A stretch of DNA of 64,000 nt from Tomitella gaofuii (GCF_014126825.1 NZ_CP059900.1:1612001-1676000), one strand, 5' to 3'; positions 7,297-14,745 are shown, counted from the first letter of the stretch. Notes: generated by a model from the letters alone, not told the origin. Made by a program: numbers and translations.

Positions 7297-7325
7297 CGCC
7301 CCCGGTGATCTCGGCACCGGGGGCG
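7297..7325 (+). terminator. Hairpin between the unknown gene and the HNH gene
   Basis: CGCCCCCGGTG (7297-7307) pairs perfectly with CACCGGGGGCG (7315-7325) around a 7-base loop. No T-run follows. It may end the upstream operon or shield the HNH messenger. Confidence 0.55.
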
Positions 7326-7348
7326 CACCCCTTACCGGAAGGATCACC

Positions 7349-7840
7349 ATGCCAGCAGCCCCACGCCGCGACGCCAACGGTGCGCAGTGGCGCAAGGCCC
7401 GCGCCCGCCTGAAGCGCACCGCCATGCGGAACGGGGACCCGTGTCATATCTGCGGAAACCTCATCGACTTCGACGCCCACCCTTCGACGCCGTGGTCGTT
7501 CAGCGCCGATCACATCGTCGCCACCGCCAGCACCGGCCGGGCAGACAACAGTGCGTCCAACCTCGCCCCGGCCCACCGCTGGTGCAATGGCTGGCGACAG
7601 CACCGGCCGCTCGAGCAGGCCCGCGCCGACGTCGGACGCGCACTTGCGGTCAAGCGGGCCGCCGACGAGTACGACGCCCACCGGCCCACCGGCGGCACCA
7701 CCGCCACCGGCGACTACGCCGCGCCCGCCACCGCGTGCCGAACCTGTGACCGCGGGGAGACGCTGCCGATCAGCCGCGATTGGCTGGGCGACGCCACCGG
7801 GTGTGCCCGCGGGATGCTGCACCGCCCGGCCGAGGTATAA
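7349..7840 (+). CDS. HNH endonuclease family protein
   Basis: 163 residues from ATG 7349, with GGAAGGA upstream. A zinc-binding CxxC (CHICG, about 32-36), the catalytic ADHIV (about 54-58) and NLAPAHRWCNGWR (about 71-83) make up an HNH nuclease core. After it, a second CxxC (CRTCD) and a Cys near the C-terminus may bind another metal. In HK97-like phages and capsid-forming satellites such HNH proteins sit beside the terminase genes and help cut at cos. Here no terminase follows; the next 200 bp are non-coding. A packaging role is therefore inferred from family habit, and homing or defence remain alternatives. Confidence 0.85.
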   Translation: MPAAPRRDANGAQWRKARARLKRTAMRNGDPCHICGNLIDFDAHPSTPWSFSADHIVATASTGRADNSASNLAPAHRWCNGWRQHRPLEQARADVGRALAVKRAADEYDAHRPTGGTTATGDYAAPATACRTCDRGETLPISRDWLGDATGCARGMLHRPAEV

Positions 7841-8040
7841 CCGCAGGTCACGCAAGGGGTGGGGGGTGCCTCCGAACGGCTACACAGGGGCGCGGGCTCC
7901 GCCATAGCGCCGTCTCTCTCCCCACGCGATTTCAAACCGGACCCCGCCGCCGCATCACCCCCATGCGGCACCCCGGCGCGCCGAGCGTGGGCTGGGGGTT
8001 GCGATCCGGGAGGGGCAGGCGCGGGGGGGAGGTTGCGGGG
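7841..8040. other. Non-coding stretch after the HNH gene, possible cos-like region
   Basis: No convincing gene is seen. The stretch holds G-runs (GGGGTGGGGGGTGCC near 7856-7870), a pyrimidine-rich tract (CTCTCTCCCC near 7914-7923) and GC-rich inverted segments. The position, directly after an HNH gene, is where cos sites lie in cos-type phages. No diagnostic sequence was recognised. Confidence 0.3.
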
Positions 8041-8298
8041 ATGGGAGGAGACCGGAGATCAAACGCATCGTCGATGCACTTGATCTCGCCTAACGAGCTG
8101 GTGCCGCGTAACGAGCTGGCAGGAAGAGGTCCAGACGGCATCTACTCCCTCACCGACAACGTCACCCCCGACGCCTTCGAGGCCGCGATCACCGAGGCGC
8201 GCGACGAGGGCAACCTGTCGCGGGGGCCGGCCTCATCCTCGACCACGCCCCGGCTCTCGCCCGCACGGGCCGCACGACTCGCTGTGACCTACTCGTAG
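8041..8298 (+). CDS. Short hypothetical protein, possibly a truncated remnant
   Basis: 85 residues from ATG 8041, preceded by a GGAGG-type site. Residues 40-61 (YSLTDNVTPDAFEAAITEAR, then EGNLSR) look like a conserved helical segment of small actinobacterial mobile-element proteins, while the last 24 residues turn into Ser/Ala/Arg-rich low complexity over a DNA repeat (8258-8275). That change of character suggests the original C-terminus was lost by deletion or frameshift. Function unknown. Confidence 0.35.
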   Translation: MGGDRRSNASSMHLISPNELVPRNELAGRGPDGIYSLTDNVTPDAFEAAITEARDEGNLSRGPASSSTTPRLSPARAARLAVTYS

Positions 8299-8489
8299 GG
8301 GTGCCTGTCGGCTACCACCCCGCCCGCACGGGCCGCACCCTTCCCCACCAGCACCCCACCACCGCGCCCCCAGCGGATCGACACACCTTAGAGGGAGGGC
8401 AGCGGAGGGAGGGCAGGGCGTCCCCCGTCCGCGTGCGGACAGGGGACACCCGACAACGCACCTCGTCGGTCGGTTGCGTCGGTCGGTTG
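8258..8489. repeat. Cluster of short direct and tandem repeats
   Basis: Three separate repeats: an 18-bp perfect direct repeat, CGCCCGCACGGGCCGCAC, at 8258-8275 and 8321-8338 (63-bp period); GAGGGAGGGCAG at 8391-8402 and 8405-8416; and a perfect tandem 13-mer, CGTCGGTCGGTTG, at 8464-8476 and 8477-8489. Most of the cluster is non-coding. Confidence 0.8.
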
Positions 8490-8811
8490 GTGTGTCCACG
8501 GCACCGGGTATTACTCGGCTGGCCGTCAGGACCGGGATGTTCACGCGGGTACTACGGCCACCACAGCCGTCCCCGTCCGGGTCTGCCTTCACCGGGTGCC
8601 CCTACGTGATCGGAGATTGGTGCTCTGGCCCCTCTGACGGGCGACGGCCACGCTGGTAAGGCGTGCCACCCGTGGGAGAGCTACGGGCGCAGAGCGTCGT
8701 GCTGGTGCGCGGCGGACGGTGACCGGAACGGGCCGTGCCGTGCGTGTGGGGGCTGTATGCCCACCGGCTCCGCTCAGGCCGCGTGCGTGGCGATGAGCGG
8801 GCCGGAATGGC
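8299..8811. other. 513-bp region without a convincing gene
   Basis: It lies between the convergent forward and reverse gene sets of the element. It contains the repeats listed separately. Open frames here (for example 8301-8609, 8735-8953 and 8757-9062 on the plus strand) have poor ribosome sites and unconvincing composition. A Cys-rich plus-strand stretch around 8660-8760 may be a decayed gene. Confidence 0.5.
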
Positions 8812-9243
8812 CTACAGGCGGGAGTGTCGGCGGGTGCGCCGTTGGCGACGCAGTGACCGGCGGGCGTACTTCCGAATGTCGGTGCAGTTGCAGCGGGAGA
8901 CGTCCGGGCATCGGTCGATGCGGGACACGTCCCCGTACTGCCGGCACTGGTAGCAGTACCCCCACCCCTCGACGGGCCGGTCCGGGTCGCAGTCGGCGCA
9001 GGAGGCGCCCACCGGCGGGCGGGTCGTGTGGTCGTCGGCGGTGGTGCTGGTGCCCCGTGTGAGGTTGCAGCGGGCGCACAGCGGCCGCAGGTTGGCCGTC
9101 GTGTCGTCGCCGCCCTGTGACCACGGCACGACGTGATCTAGGTGCAGCTCGCCGCGCGCACCGCAGAGCGCGCACGCCGCGCCGTCGCGGGCGTAGACGA
9201 GCCACCGGACGTGTCGGGGGAGGGTGCGGCGTGTGCGCGTCAC
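8812..9243 (-). CDS. HNH endonuclease with extra Cys-rich C-terminus
   Basis: 143 residues from GTG 9243, whose GTGA overlaps the stop of the upstream gene. An McrA-like HNH core occupies residues 10-65: CALC zinc pair, ELHLDHVVPWSQGG catalytic segment, and NLRPLCARCN with the second zinc pair. The C-terminal 70 residues add further Cys pairs (CADC, CYQC, CNC), probably a second zinc site. It is the last gene of the reverse-strand operon. It could be a nuclease directed at phage DNA or a mobile-element nicking enzyme; neither can be shown here. It differs in sequence from the forward HNH protein, so it is not a recent duplicate. Confidence 0.8.
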   Translation of the reverse strand: MTRTRRTLPRHVRWLVYARDGAACALCGARGELHLDHVVPWSQGGDDTTANLRPLCARCNLTRGTSTTADDHTTRPPVGASCADCDPDRPVEGWGYCYQCRQYGDVSRIDRCPDVSRCNCTDIRKYARRSLRRQRRTRRHSRL

Positions 9244-9551
9244 GCGCCCGCCCCCTCGTGCCGTGCCAGCCATTCCCGGTGGTATTCGTCGTCCATCAGC
9301 AGCACGTCCTGCAGCTCGCCCGGCTTGCACCAGCCGGTGATGCCGCGCCGTAGTCCCGGTAGGTGCTGTTCGACCGCCACCGCGCCCGCCGGCCTGCCGT
9401 ACGCGCCTACGGGATCGAAGTAGACGACGGTCCGCGCGCCGCACTGCCACCGGATCGTGGCGGCACCGCCGCGCTCGAGGGTGGTGGTGTGCACCAGGTC
9501 CCGGCGCTCAGTGGCGAGGCGTTCTACCGTCTGCCAGATGTCGAAGTTCAC
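9240..9551 (-). CDS. Small hypothetical protein of the reverse operon
   Basis: 103 residues from GTG 9551, with GGAGGTGAT just upstream and a GTGA overlap with the preceding stop. The sequence begins VNFDIWQTVERLATERRDLV and continues with a beta-rich middle (ATIRWQCGARTVVYFDPVGA) and an acidic C-terminal part (LLMDDEYHREWLARHEG). No motif is recognised. Serial four-base overlaps on both sides argue that it is a real, co-translated gene. Confidence 0.6.
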   Translation of the reverse strand: MNFDIWQTVERLATERRDLVHTTTLERGGAATIRWQCGARTVVYFDPVGAYGRPAGAVAVEQHLPGLRRGITGWCKPGELQDVLLMDDEYHREWLARHEGAGA

Positions 9552-9997
9552 GACATCACCTCCGGGGTCTCGAATGCCGCCACCAGGACACGCCGTACGT
9601 CGTCGCCGTCGGTAGCGCCCTGCCACTTCCCGGCCTGCCAGGAATGCCCTACGGGCATGTTCCGGTGGTAGCGGCGGTTGACGATGAACACCTGGCCGTT
9701 CGGCAGCCACACCTGCACGGCCGCGCCCTTGTGATCCGCCGATGTCCACTCTGTGTCCTCTGGCAGCTCGCCCACCGCGACCATCGCTCTCACCAGCGCC
9801 ACGGGCGGTGCGGGCGGGCCGGATGGGGCAGGCGCATCGGCGCGCCGGGAGTATCCGCAGTCGCACCTGTAGAGCACCGTCGACAGTCCGGGCGGCACGT
9901 GCACCGACGACCACCCGACGCCGGTAGGGGACGGTTCATGGCATTGCTTGCACACGTAGCCGGTGGGGCCGGTATCGGGGCGGATCGTGGGAATCAT
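9548..9997 (-). CDS. Small protein with zinc-ribbon-like N-terminus
   Basis: 149 residues from ATG 9997 (ATGA overlap with the preceding gene). An N-terminal zinc-ribbon-like motif is formed by CKQC (about 16-19) and CDCG (about 48-51). The C-terminal half is a compact alpha/beta segment with WLPNGQVFIVNRRYHRNMPV and a WQAGKW turn. Function unknown. Its stop overlaps the next GTG. Confidence 0.6.
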   Translation of the reverse strand: MIPTIRPDTGPTGYVCKQCHEPSPTGVGWSSVHVPPGLSTVLYRCDCGYSRRADAPAPSGPPAPPVALVRAMVAVGELPEDTEWTSADHKGAAVQVWLPNGQVFIVNRRYHRNMPVGHSWQAGKWQGATDGDDVRRVLVAAFETPEVMS

Positions 9998-10245
9998 GCG
10001 GGTACCTCCGGGATCAGCGTTGCCACGTCCACACCCCGCTCTATGGCCGTGACGATCAGGTCCTCGACCAGCACCGCGCGGGCGTCCGGGATGATCCCCA
10101 GCTCGACGGCGCGGGCGTAGTAGGCGGCATAGACGCGCGGCGGGCCGTAGCGGGCGAACTGAGGCAGCAGCTCGCGCACGTCGGCGGCGGTGGGCGTGGT
10201 GGCCAGCACCGCGGGCGGCGCGGTTGGCAGCGGGTAGGTGCTCAC
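9994..10245 (-). CDS. Small helical hypothetical protein of the reverse operon
   Basis: 83 residues from GTG 10245, overlapping the previous stop (GTGA). Predicted helical, with segments ADVRELLPQFARYGPPRVYA and LVEDLIVTAIERGVDVATLI, the size of many small DNA- or protein-binding regulators, but no HTH is evident. It is the second gene of the reverse operon. Confidence 0.55.
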   Translation of the reverse strand: MSTYPLPTAPPAVLATTPTAADVRELLPQFARYGPPRVYAAYYARAVELGIIPDARAVLVEDLIVTAIERGVDVATLIPEVPA

Positions 10246-10406
10246 GCGGACCACCCCCACGCGATCGCGGTGGCGACGATGCCGACGCACAGAAGGTAGG
10301 TGCCCACCAGGACGACGGCGAGGACGGCGAGCAGACGCGCCCATGCAAGGGCGGGGGAGACGCGCTGACGATGGCGCGCATGGGTAGTATCCGGGGAACG
10401 GTTCAT
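10242..10406 (-). CDS. 54-residue single-TM protein, first gene of the reverse operon
   Basis: From ATG 10406, with a GGAAG site upstream; a GTG at 10415 in frame is an alternative start. After a basic N-terminus (residues 1-20), residues 22-50 form one hydrophobic helix (LLAVLAVVLVGTYLLCVGIV), giving a small inner-membrane protein with the N-terminus inside. Its TGA overlaps the GTG of the next gene. Nothing more specific can be said; small membrane proteins at the edge of phage-derived elements sometimes act in exclusion or lysis control. Confidence 0.55.
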   Translation of the reverse strand: MNRSPDTTHARHRQRVSPALAWARLLAVLAVVLVGTYLLCVGIVATAIAWGWSA

Positions 10407-10535
10407 CGGACTCACTTCCGGTAGCCGAGGCCCTGGAAGGTGTGGGAAGCACCGACCGGGGCCGTTCTTATGGCATCACCGGGAGGAATCTGCACGGTTT
10501 CTGCACCGGGCAGGCGATGAGGGGCTGAAACTAGC

Positions 10536-10551
10536 GTTTACCTGCGTAAAC
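10536..10551. promoter_or_regulatory. Inverted repeat beside attR
   Basis: GTTTAC-CTGC-GTAAAC, perfect 6-bp arms, ending two bases from the att repeat. It may be an integrase or excisionase site, or an operator for the reverse operon whose first start lies 130 bp away. Confidence 0.45.
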
Positions 10552-10553
10552 TC

Positions 10554-10581
10554 TGTGCCCCCGGCAGGATTCGAACCTGCG
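10554..10581. repeat. attR within the intact tRNA-Arg(CCT)
   Basis: This 28-bp segment is identical to 1759-1786. It covers the 3' acceptor strand and T-arm of the functional tRNA plus two bases beyond it, so integration left the tRNA whole. Confidence 0.92.
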
Positions 10582-10628
10582 ACACCCGCTTTAGGAGAGC
10601 GGTGCTCTATCCCCTGAGCTACGAGGGC
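10556..10628 (-). tRNA. tRNA-Arg(CCT)
   Basis: 73 nt. The acceptor stem pairs GCCCTCG with CGGGGGC (one G-T pair), and the D-arm, anticodon arm and GTTCGAATC-type T-loop are all present. The anticodon stem CCGCT/AGCGG encloses the loop CTCCTAA, anticodon CCT, reading AGG. CCA is not encoded. The gene is the integration site of the neighbouring element. Confidence 0.96.
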
Positions 10629-10885
10629 ATGGGACGCGGCCGGACGGAGTCGCGGTCACCGGGCTCCGGCCGTGATCGCGGTTGTGCGTCGCGTCGCCGT
10701 GCATGTGTTGTTGTGCGCGCCCGGGCCGGGCGCGTGTTCGTGCGTGTGTGAGTGTAGCGGCTCGCGGGTTCGCCTCACGCCGCGGCAGGAGTGCCGGTTT
10801 GTTCAATGTGGTGGACACCACTTCCGGGCGGTGAAAGACTCTGCTCGTGTCGACGAGGAAGAGGGGCGGAGTGCGGAGCAGTGTC

Positions 10886-11437
10886 ATGACCAGGACCGGG
10901 GTTCTCGTGAGCGCCGTGCTCGTCGCCGGTGCTGTCCTCGCGGGGTGCTCGGATACGCCCGCCCCGCCCAGCGACGCCCAATTGGAGGCGATCACGCTGC
11001 CCAGTCCCGAGCTCCCTCCGAACTCGGACAGCGACTCCGGCCCGTGCGCACTGCTGACGGGCGACGAGATCACCCAGAAGACGGGCGTGGCCATCGTACG
11101 GACCAGCCAGGTGGCGGGCGGCTGCGTCTGGCAGGGGGATGCGGGCGGAACGCTGCCCGTGGTGGACCTCGAAGTGAAGAACGACGGCGACGGGGACATC
11201 ATGCGCGTCTACGGCGAGGTGGAGCGGACCGCGCAACAGAGCGGCGAGGTGCAGGACATCGACGGTCTCGGCGAGCGGGCGTTCACCACCTCGGTGTCGG
11301 CTCCCACAGTGTGGTGGGTGCAGAACGGCAGCGTCTACGGGTTGTCGATGATGCTTCCGCCGGGGCAGGGGACCCACAGCGGCCCCACCGCCGCCTTGGA
11401 CCTGGCACGGTTGGCGTCGAGCAGGATCGAGGGGTGA
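10886..11437 (+). CDS. DUF3558-type lipoprotein
   Basis: 183 residues from ATG 10886, preceded by GGAG; an in-frame GTG at 10847 is possible but has no ribosome site. A signal peptide ends in the lipobox LAGC (about residues 17-20), predicting lipid anchoring in the outer leaflet of the plasma membrane. The body has the DUF3558 pattern seen in mycobacterial lipoproteins: a [11 protein letters not shown] segment and a second Cys in GCVWQG, probably forming a disulfide. Function unknown. It lies 4 bp before gpsA and is probably co-transcribed with it. Confidence 0.75.
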   Translation: MTRTGVLVSAVLVAGAVLAGCSDTPAPPSDAQLEAITLPSPELPPNSDSDSGPCALLTGDEITQKTGVAIVRTSQVAGGCVWQGDAGGTLPVVDLEVKNDGDGDIMRVYGEVERTAQQSGEVQDIDGLGERAFTTSVSAPTVWWVQNGSVYGLSMMLPPGQGTHSGPTAALDLARLASSRIEG

Positions 11438-11441
11438 TCGC

Positions 11442-12452
11442 ATGTCCCGTCCGGTGCGGGTAGTGGTGTTGGGGTCCGGGTCGTGGGGGACGACCGTGGC
11501 GAGCCTGGCCGCGCACAACACGCGGACCACGCTCTGGTGCCGGCGTCCCGAGGTCGCCAAGGAGATCAACGGTGATCGCCGCAATCGGCAGTACCTGGGG
11601 GAGCGGCCGCTGCCGGACTCCCTCGACGCGACCGACGACATCGAGTTCGCCGCGTCTTCGGCCGACGTGCTCGTCGTGGGGGTGCCGTCGTCGGCGGTCC
11701 GAGCCACGCTCACCGAGGTGGCGCCGACCCTGCGCGCCTGGGTGCCCGTGCTCTCGCTGGTGAAGGGGCTCGAGGCCGGCAGCCGCATGCGTCCCACCCA
11801 GGTGGTGGGCGAGTGCCTGCGGGGACACCCTGTCGGTCTGCTGGCGGGCCCCAACATCGCGAGCGAGATCATCGACGGAATGGCCGCGGCGGCGGTCATC
11901 GCCACCCAGGACGAACACGTCGCCACCGCGCTGCAGCCGCTGTTCGCCGCGCCGCGTTTCCGCGTCTACCGCAATACGGATGTGCTCGGCTGCGAGCTCG
12001 GCGGGGTCCTCAAGAACATCGTCGCCATCGCTGCCGGGATGGCGGAGGGACTCAAGGTCGGCGACAACACCCGGGCGATGGTGCTGGCGCGGGGGCTGGC
12101 GGAGATGATGCGGCTCGGCGAGGCGATGGGCGCCGACCCGCGCACGTTCATGGGGCTCACAGGCATGGGCGATCTCATCGCGACATGCATGAGTCCGGCG
12201 TCGCGCAACCGCCGCATCGGCGAGGCGCTGGCGCGGGGACTGTCCGCGGCCGAGGCGGCGAAGGAGCTCGGCCAGGTGGCGGAAGGGGTGAAGACGGCGC
12301 CGATCGTGATGCAGCTTGCCGAGGAGTACGGGATAGACATGCCCATCGCCGCCGAGGTCGAAGCCGTCGTCGCCGGCCGCCACACGCCGGAACAGGCCTA
12401 CGCGGGACTCGGGACCGTTCCGCCGGGCACCGACGAACACGAGAGCACCTAG
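11442..12452 (+). CDS. gpsA: NAD(P)H-dependent glycerol-3-phosphate dehydrogenase
   Basis: 336 residues, the normal length. Reduces dihydroxyacetone phosphate to sn-glycerol-3-phosphate in the cytosol for phospholipid synthesis. The N-terminal Rossmann fold shows [14 protein letters not shown] (GxGxxG, about 7-20), followed by the family segments LSLVKGLE and [11 protein letters not shown]. The C-terminal helical domain carries [15 protein letters not shown] with the catalytic Lys and the [13 protein letters not shown] signature. In many members the AGPN segment is followed by FA; here it is NIA, a minor change. It starts 4 bp after the lipoprotein gene. Confidence 0.97.
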   Translation: MSRPVRVVVLGSGSWGTTVASLAAHNTRTTLWCRRPEVAKEINGDRRNRQYLGERPLPDSLDATDDIEFAASSADVLVVGVPSSAVRATLTEVAPTLRAWVPVLSLVKGLEAGSRMRPTQVVGECLRGHPVGLLAGPNIASEIIDGMAAAAVIATQDEHVATALQPLFAAPRFRVYRNTDVLGCELGGVLKNIVAIAAGMAEGLKVGDNTRAMVLARGLAEMMRLGEAMGADPRTFMGLTGMGDLIATCMSPASRNRRIGEALARGLSAAEAAKELGQVAEGVKTAPIVMQLAEEYGIDMPIAAEVEAVVAGRHTPEQAYAGLGTVPPGTDEHEST

Positions 12453-12544
12453 AGCGCGGCTGAGCGGCCAGGGAGCGGCGCGGGGCAGAGGGGAGCGCCT
12501 GCACGTCCGGGTGCGGCGCCGGTGCACAATCGTCCCGTTGCACA

Positions 12545-12967
12545 ATGGGGTGCGTGTACACCGAGACTCGTCCCGACCGTCCCCACGCCCGCCCGCGCAC
12601 CGTCGCCGCGCTGCTGTGCGCGGTGCTCGCCTTCATCGCGCTCGCGGCCTGCTCGAGCGGTGGCGGTGCGACCGCATCGCTCGACGACGTGCCGCCGGGG
12701 ACCGTCATCATCACCGGCATGCAGTTCACGCCTGCCGAGATCACCGTGCAGGTGGGGGACACCGTCACCTGGCAGTTCCGCGACAACGGCGTGCCCCACG
12801 ACGTGACCAGCACGGACGACTCCGGTGCCGTCTCCGCGGATCCGGTTCTGGACAGCGGGCAGAAGAAGCGCGGCGAGTACACCCACACCTTCACCGAGCC
12901 CGGCCGCTACACCTACATGTGCACGCTGCACCCGGGCATGACCGGGGTGGTCACCGTGACGCCGTGA
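12545..12967 (+). CDS. Cupredoxin-domain lipoprotein (plastocyanin-like)
   Basis: 140 residues. A signal peptide with lipobox LAAC (Cys36) is followed by a type-1 copper domain: H85 in VPHDV, and C126, H129 and M132 in YMCTLHPGM, the complete ligand set. It is therefore a membrane-anchored blue-copper protein outside the plasma membrane, able to shuttle electrons or bind copper. ATG 12545 is used; GTG 12554 is an alternative that would shorten the unusually long n-region. It stands alone between gpsA and a convergent lysozyme gene. Confidence 0.88.
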   Translation: MGCVYTETRPDRPHARPRTVAALLCAVLAFIALAACSSGGGATASLDDVPPGTVIITGMQFTPAEITVQVGDTVTWQFRDNGVPHDVTSTDDSGAVSADPVLDSGQKKRGEYTHTFTEPGRYTYMCTLHPGMTGVVTVTP

Positions 12968-13005
12968 CGGGTCTGTGCGCCGCCACGTGGCCGCCCCCGT
13001 GAGAC

Positions 13006-13803
13006 CTAGGAACCCGCTCGGTTTCCGAGGATGCCGGCCACTCCGGCGGACGCCGCGGAGCCGAGGGACCCCAGCGAGCCGAGCGCGTCGCTGTTGGACA
13101 GCCGCGAGAACGGGCCGGCCGCGCCGCTGTAGTGGTTCACGTCCACATTGCCGCTGATCCCCGGGACGCTGCCGGCATCGGAGTACTGCCAGAAAGCCCA
13201 GTCCTGCCAGCCGCCCGGCAGCGGCAGGGTGGGGCCGTCGCCGCCGTTGTAGTCGGCGATCCACAGCGGATACTCGGAGAACTCCGTCGTGTTGGCCATG
13301 TGGGTCCGCCAGAACCATGCGCCGGTGTAGATCATCGGCTGGCGCCCGGTCAGCGCCTGGACGGTGTCCAGGTACGCGTGCAGCCAGCCGATGATGTGCT
13401 GTGCGGACTGGCCGCGCGCGTCCTCCAGGTCGATCACCGGCGGGAGGTCGAGCGGGCCGTTCTGTCCCAGGACGACGGTCGAATAGAAGGCCGCCTGCGC
13501 CACCGGGTCGGCCGTGACGTCCGCATAGTGGTAGGTGCCGCGCGCCAGGCCGGCGGCGCGGATGCCCAGGGAATCCTGCACGAAGAACGGGTTGACGTAG
13601 TACAGGCCCTCGGTGGCCTTGACCATGGCGAACTGCTGTCCGCTGCCACGCACCGAAAACCAGTTGATGCCCTGTCCTCCGGGATGCTGCCAGGACGAGA
13701 CGTCCACGCCCTGCTCCGCTGCGGCGGTTCCGGGGGCGAGTGCCAGCAGCATCGCCGCGGCGGACAGCGGTACCAGTGAGCGACGCACCAGTTTCTTCAG
13801 CAT
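13006..13803 (-). CDS. Secreted GH25 lysozyme (N-acetylmuramidase)
   Basis: 265 residues from ATG 13803. The signal peptide (KKLVRRSL, a hydrophobic core, APGTAAA) ends near residue 29. The GH25 fold follows: DVSSWQ (34-39) with the catalytic-site Asp, KATEG (62-66), YHYA (91-94) and DLED (125-128) with the likely catalytic acid. It should cleave the MurNAc-GlcNAc bond of peptidoglycan outside the cell. The last 35 residues are Gly/Ser/Ala-rich. The longer open frame upstream has no cleavable signal and is ignored. Another GH25-like gene occurs at 54330. Confidence 0.9.
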   Translation of the reverse strand: MLKKLVRRSLVPLSAAAMLLALAPGTAAAEQGVDVSSWQHPGGQGINWFSVRGSGQQFAMVKATEGLYYVNPFFVQDSLGIRAAGLARGTYHYADVTADPVAQAAFYSTVVLGQNGPLDLPPVIDLEDARGQSAQHIIGWLHAYLDTVQALTGRQPMIYTGAWFWRTHMANTTEFSEYPLWIADYNGGDGPTLPLPGGWQDWAFWQYSDAGSVPGISGNVDVNHYSGAAGPFSRLSNSDALGSLGSLGSAASAGVAGILGNRAGS

Positions 13804-13829
13804 GACGATGATCGTAGGTAACGAATCGG

Positions 13830-14201
13830 TCACTTGCCAAGGAAAGTGCGAAATCGGCGGACGAGGAACACGAGCGCGATCCCGCACGCGACCCCCACGG
13901 CGTCGGCGAGGAGATCGCGCAGATCACCGTTGCGGTGGATGGGCAGGACGTTTTGCAGCACCTCCGACACGGCCGCGTAGGCGAGAAGTGATGCGGCGGC
14001 GGTCCGCCATCCGGCGCCCGCGATGATCGCCGCGACCGCCAGTGCGGCGAACAGCCCCGCGTGTACGACTTTGTCCGAGTTCGGCGGGCCGCTGGGGACG
14101 GTCGAACCGGGGGAGAACAGCATCACGAGGCTGACGGGGATGAGCACCGCCAGCGGCAGAAACCGCATGCGACCGACGGGCACGGGCGGCGGCCGCCTCA
14201 T
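13830..14201 (-). CDS. VanZ-like membrane protein
   Basis: 123 residues with four hydrophobic segments. The VanZ-type features are visible: an initial TM, SDKVVHAGLFAALAVAA with the conserved Asp-Lys and His, a third TM, then HRNGDLRDLLADAVGVACG containing the D..DLLAN-like motif. VanZ-family proteins have varied or unknown functions; the prototype gives low-level teicoplanin resistance. The ATG overlaps the folA stop by four bases (ATGA), so it is translated with folA and thyA. Confidence 0.8.
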   Translation of the reverse strand: MRRPPPVPVGRMRFLPLAVLIPVSLVMLFSPGSTVPSGPPNSDKVVHAGLFAALAVAAIIAGAGWRTAAASLLAYAAVSEVLQNVLPIHRNGDLRDLLADAVGVACGIALVFLVRRFRTFLGK

Positions 14202-14743
14202 CCGGCGTCGGCGCGGCCGGAGTCGGCCCCCACGGCAGAGGAGCCGGGCGCGTGCCGCCGCAGCGTCCGGAACCGGTAGCGCAGGCCGGACCGTGCGGAC
14301 ACCTGCCACTCTGCGGGTGCGACGTCGACCCACTGCGCGTCGAGTGCGGGGGCGAGGGTGTCGCCGTCGACGTCGACGTCGATATCCGTCACCGCGCAGA
14401 GATCCGCATGCGGAAGCAGCGCGGAATAGATCTGCGCGCCGCCCGTCACCCAGACCTCGCGCGCAGCGGCGGAACGTGCCTCTTCCAGCGCCTCCATGGT
14501 CGAGTGCACGGCCGTGGCGCCGTCGGCCCGCCAGCCGTGGTCGCGGGTGACCACGATGTTGCGGCGGCCCGGCAGGGGACGGAACCGCGGCGGAAGCGAA
14601 TCCCACGTGGCGCGCCCCATGATCACAGGGTGCTCGGCGGTGACCGCTTTGAAGTGGGCCAGGTCCTCGGGAAGGTGCCACGGCATGGCCCCGCCCGCGC
14701 CGATCACGCCTCCGCGGGCCTGGGCCCAGATCATCCCCAGCAC
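14198..14743 (-). CDS. folA: Dihydrofolate reductase
   Basis: 181 residues. Reduces dihydrofolate to tetrahydrofolate with NADPH. Motifs: WAQARGGVIGAGGAMPWHLP with the substrate loop, PEDLAHFK with the catalytic acidic residue, IMGRATWDSLP, PGRRNIVVTRD, and VTGGAQIYSALLP for NADPH binding. GTG 14743 is chosen because it lies two bases after the thyA stop, giving the start VLGMIWAQ; ATG 14734 is an alternative. The C-terminus is about 15 residues longer than usual (HAPGSSAVGADSGRADAG). The thyA-folA pair recycles the dihydrofolate that ThyA produces. Confidence 0.96.
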   Translation of the reverse strand: MLGMIWAQARGGVIGAGGAMPWHLPEDLAHFKAVTAEHPVIMGRATWDSLPPRFRPLPGRRNIVVTRDHGWRADGATAVHSTMEALEEARSAAAREVWVTGGAQIYSALLPHADLCAVTDIDVDVDGDTLAPALDAQWVDVAPAEWQVSARSGLRYRFRTLRRHAPGSSAVGADSGRADAG

Positions 14744-14745
14744 GG

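Larger units (their letters stand above)
1759..10581. mobile_element. 8.8-kb integrative element in tRNA-Arg(CCT), satellite-like
   Basis: The region is bounded by a perfect 28-bp direct repeat (1759-1786 and 10554-10581) equal to the 3' end of tRNA-Arg(CCT), the usual product of tyrosine-recombinase integration. A tyrosine integrase lies 143 bp inside the left end. Content in order: integrase, iteron-like repeats, MerR/excisionase-type HTH, a small protein, a P-loop ATPase, a GTACACC array, tiny Cys/His-rich genes including a WhiB-like one, a second HTH protein, two unknowns, HNH protein, repeat-rich non-coding DNA, then a reverse-strand operon of five genes. No structural, terminase, relaxase or type IV secretion gene is seen. 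Size and content suit a phage satellite or a small integrative plasmid; which one is not settled by the sequence. Confidence 0.88.

Noticed and set aside
7841-8298. Small terminase gene after the HNH gene
   Set aside because: The only frame (8041-8298) is too short and lacks a terminase-like HTH; its C-terminus looks degraded.
8735-8953. Plus-strand open frame antisense to the reverse HNH gene
   Set aside because: It has no ribosome site and Arg-rich composition, and it overlaps a clear HNH gene on the other strand.
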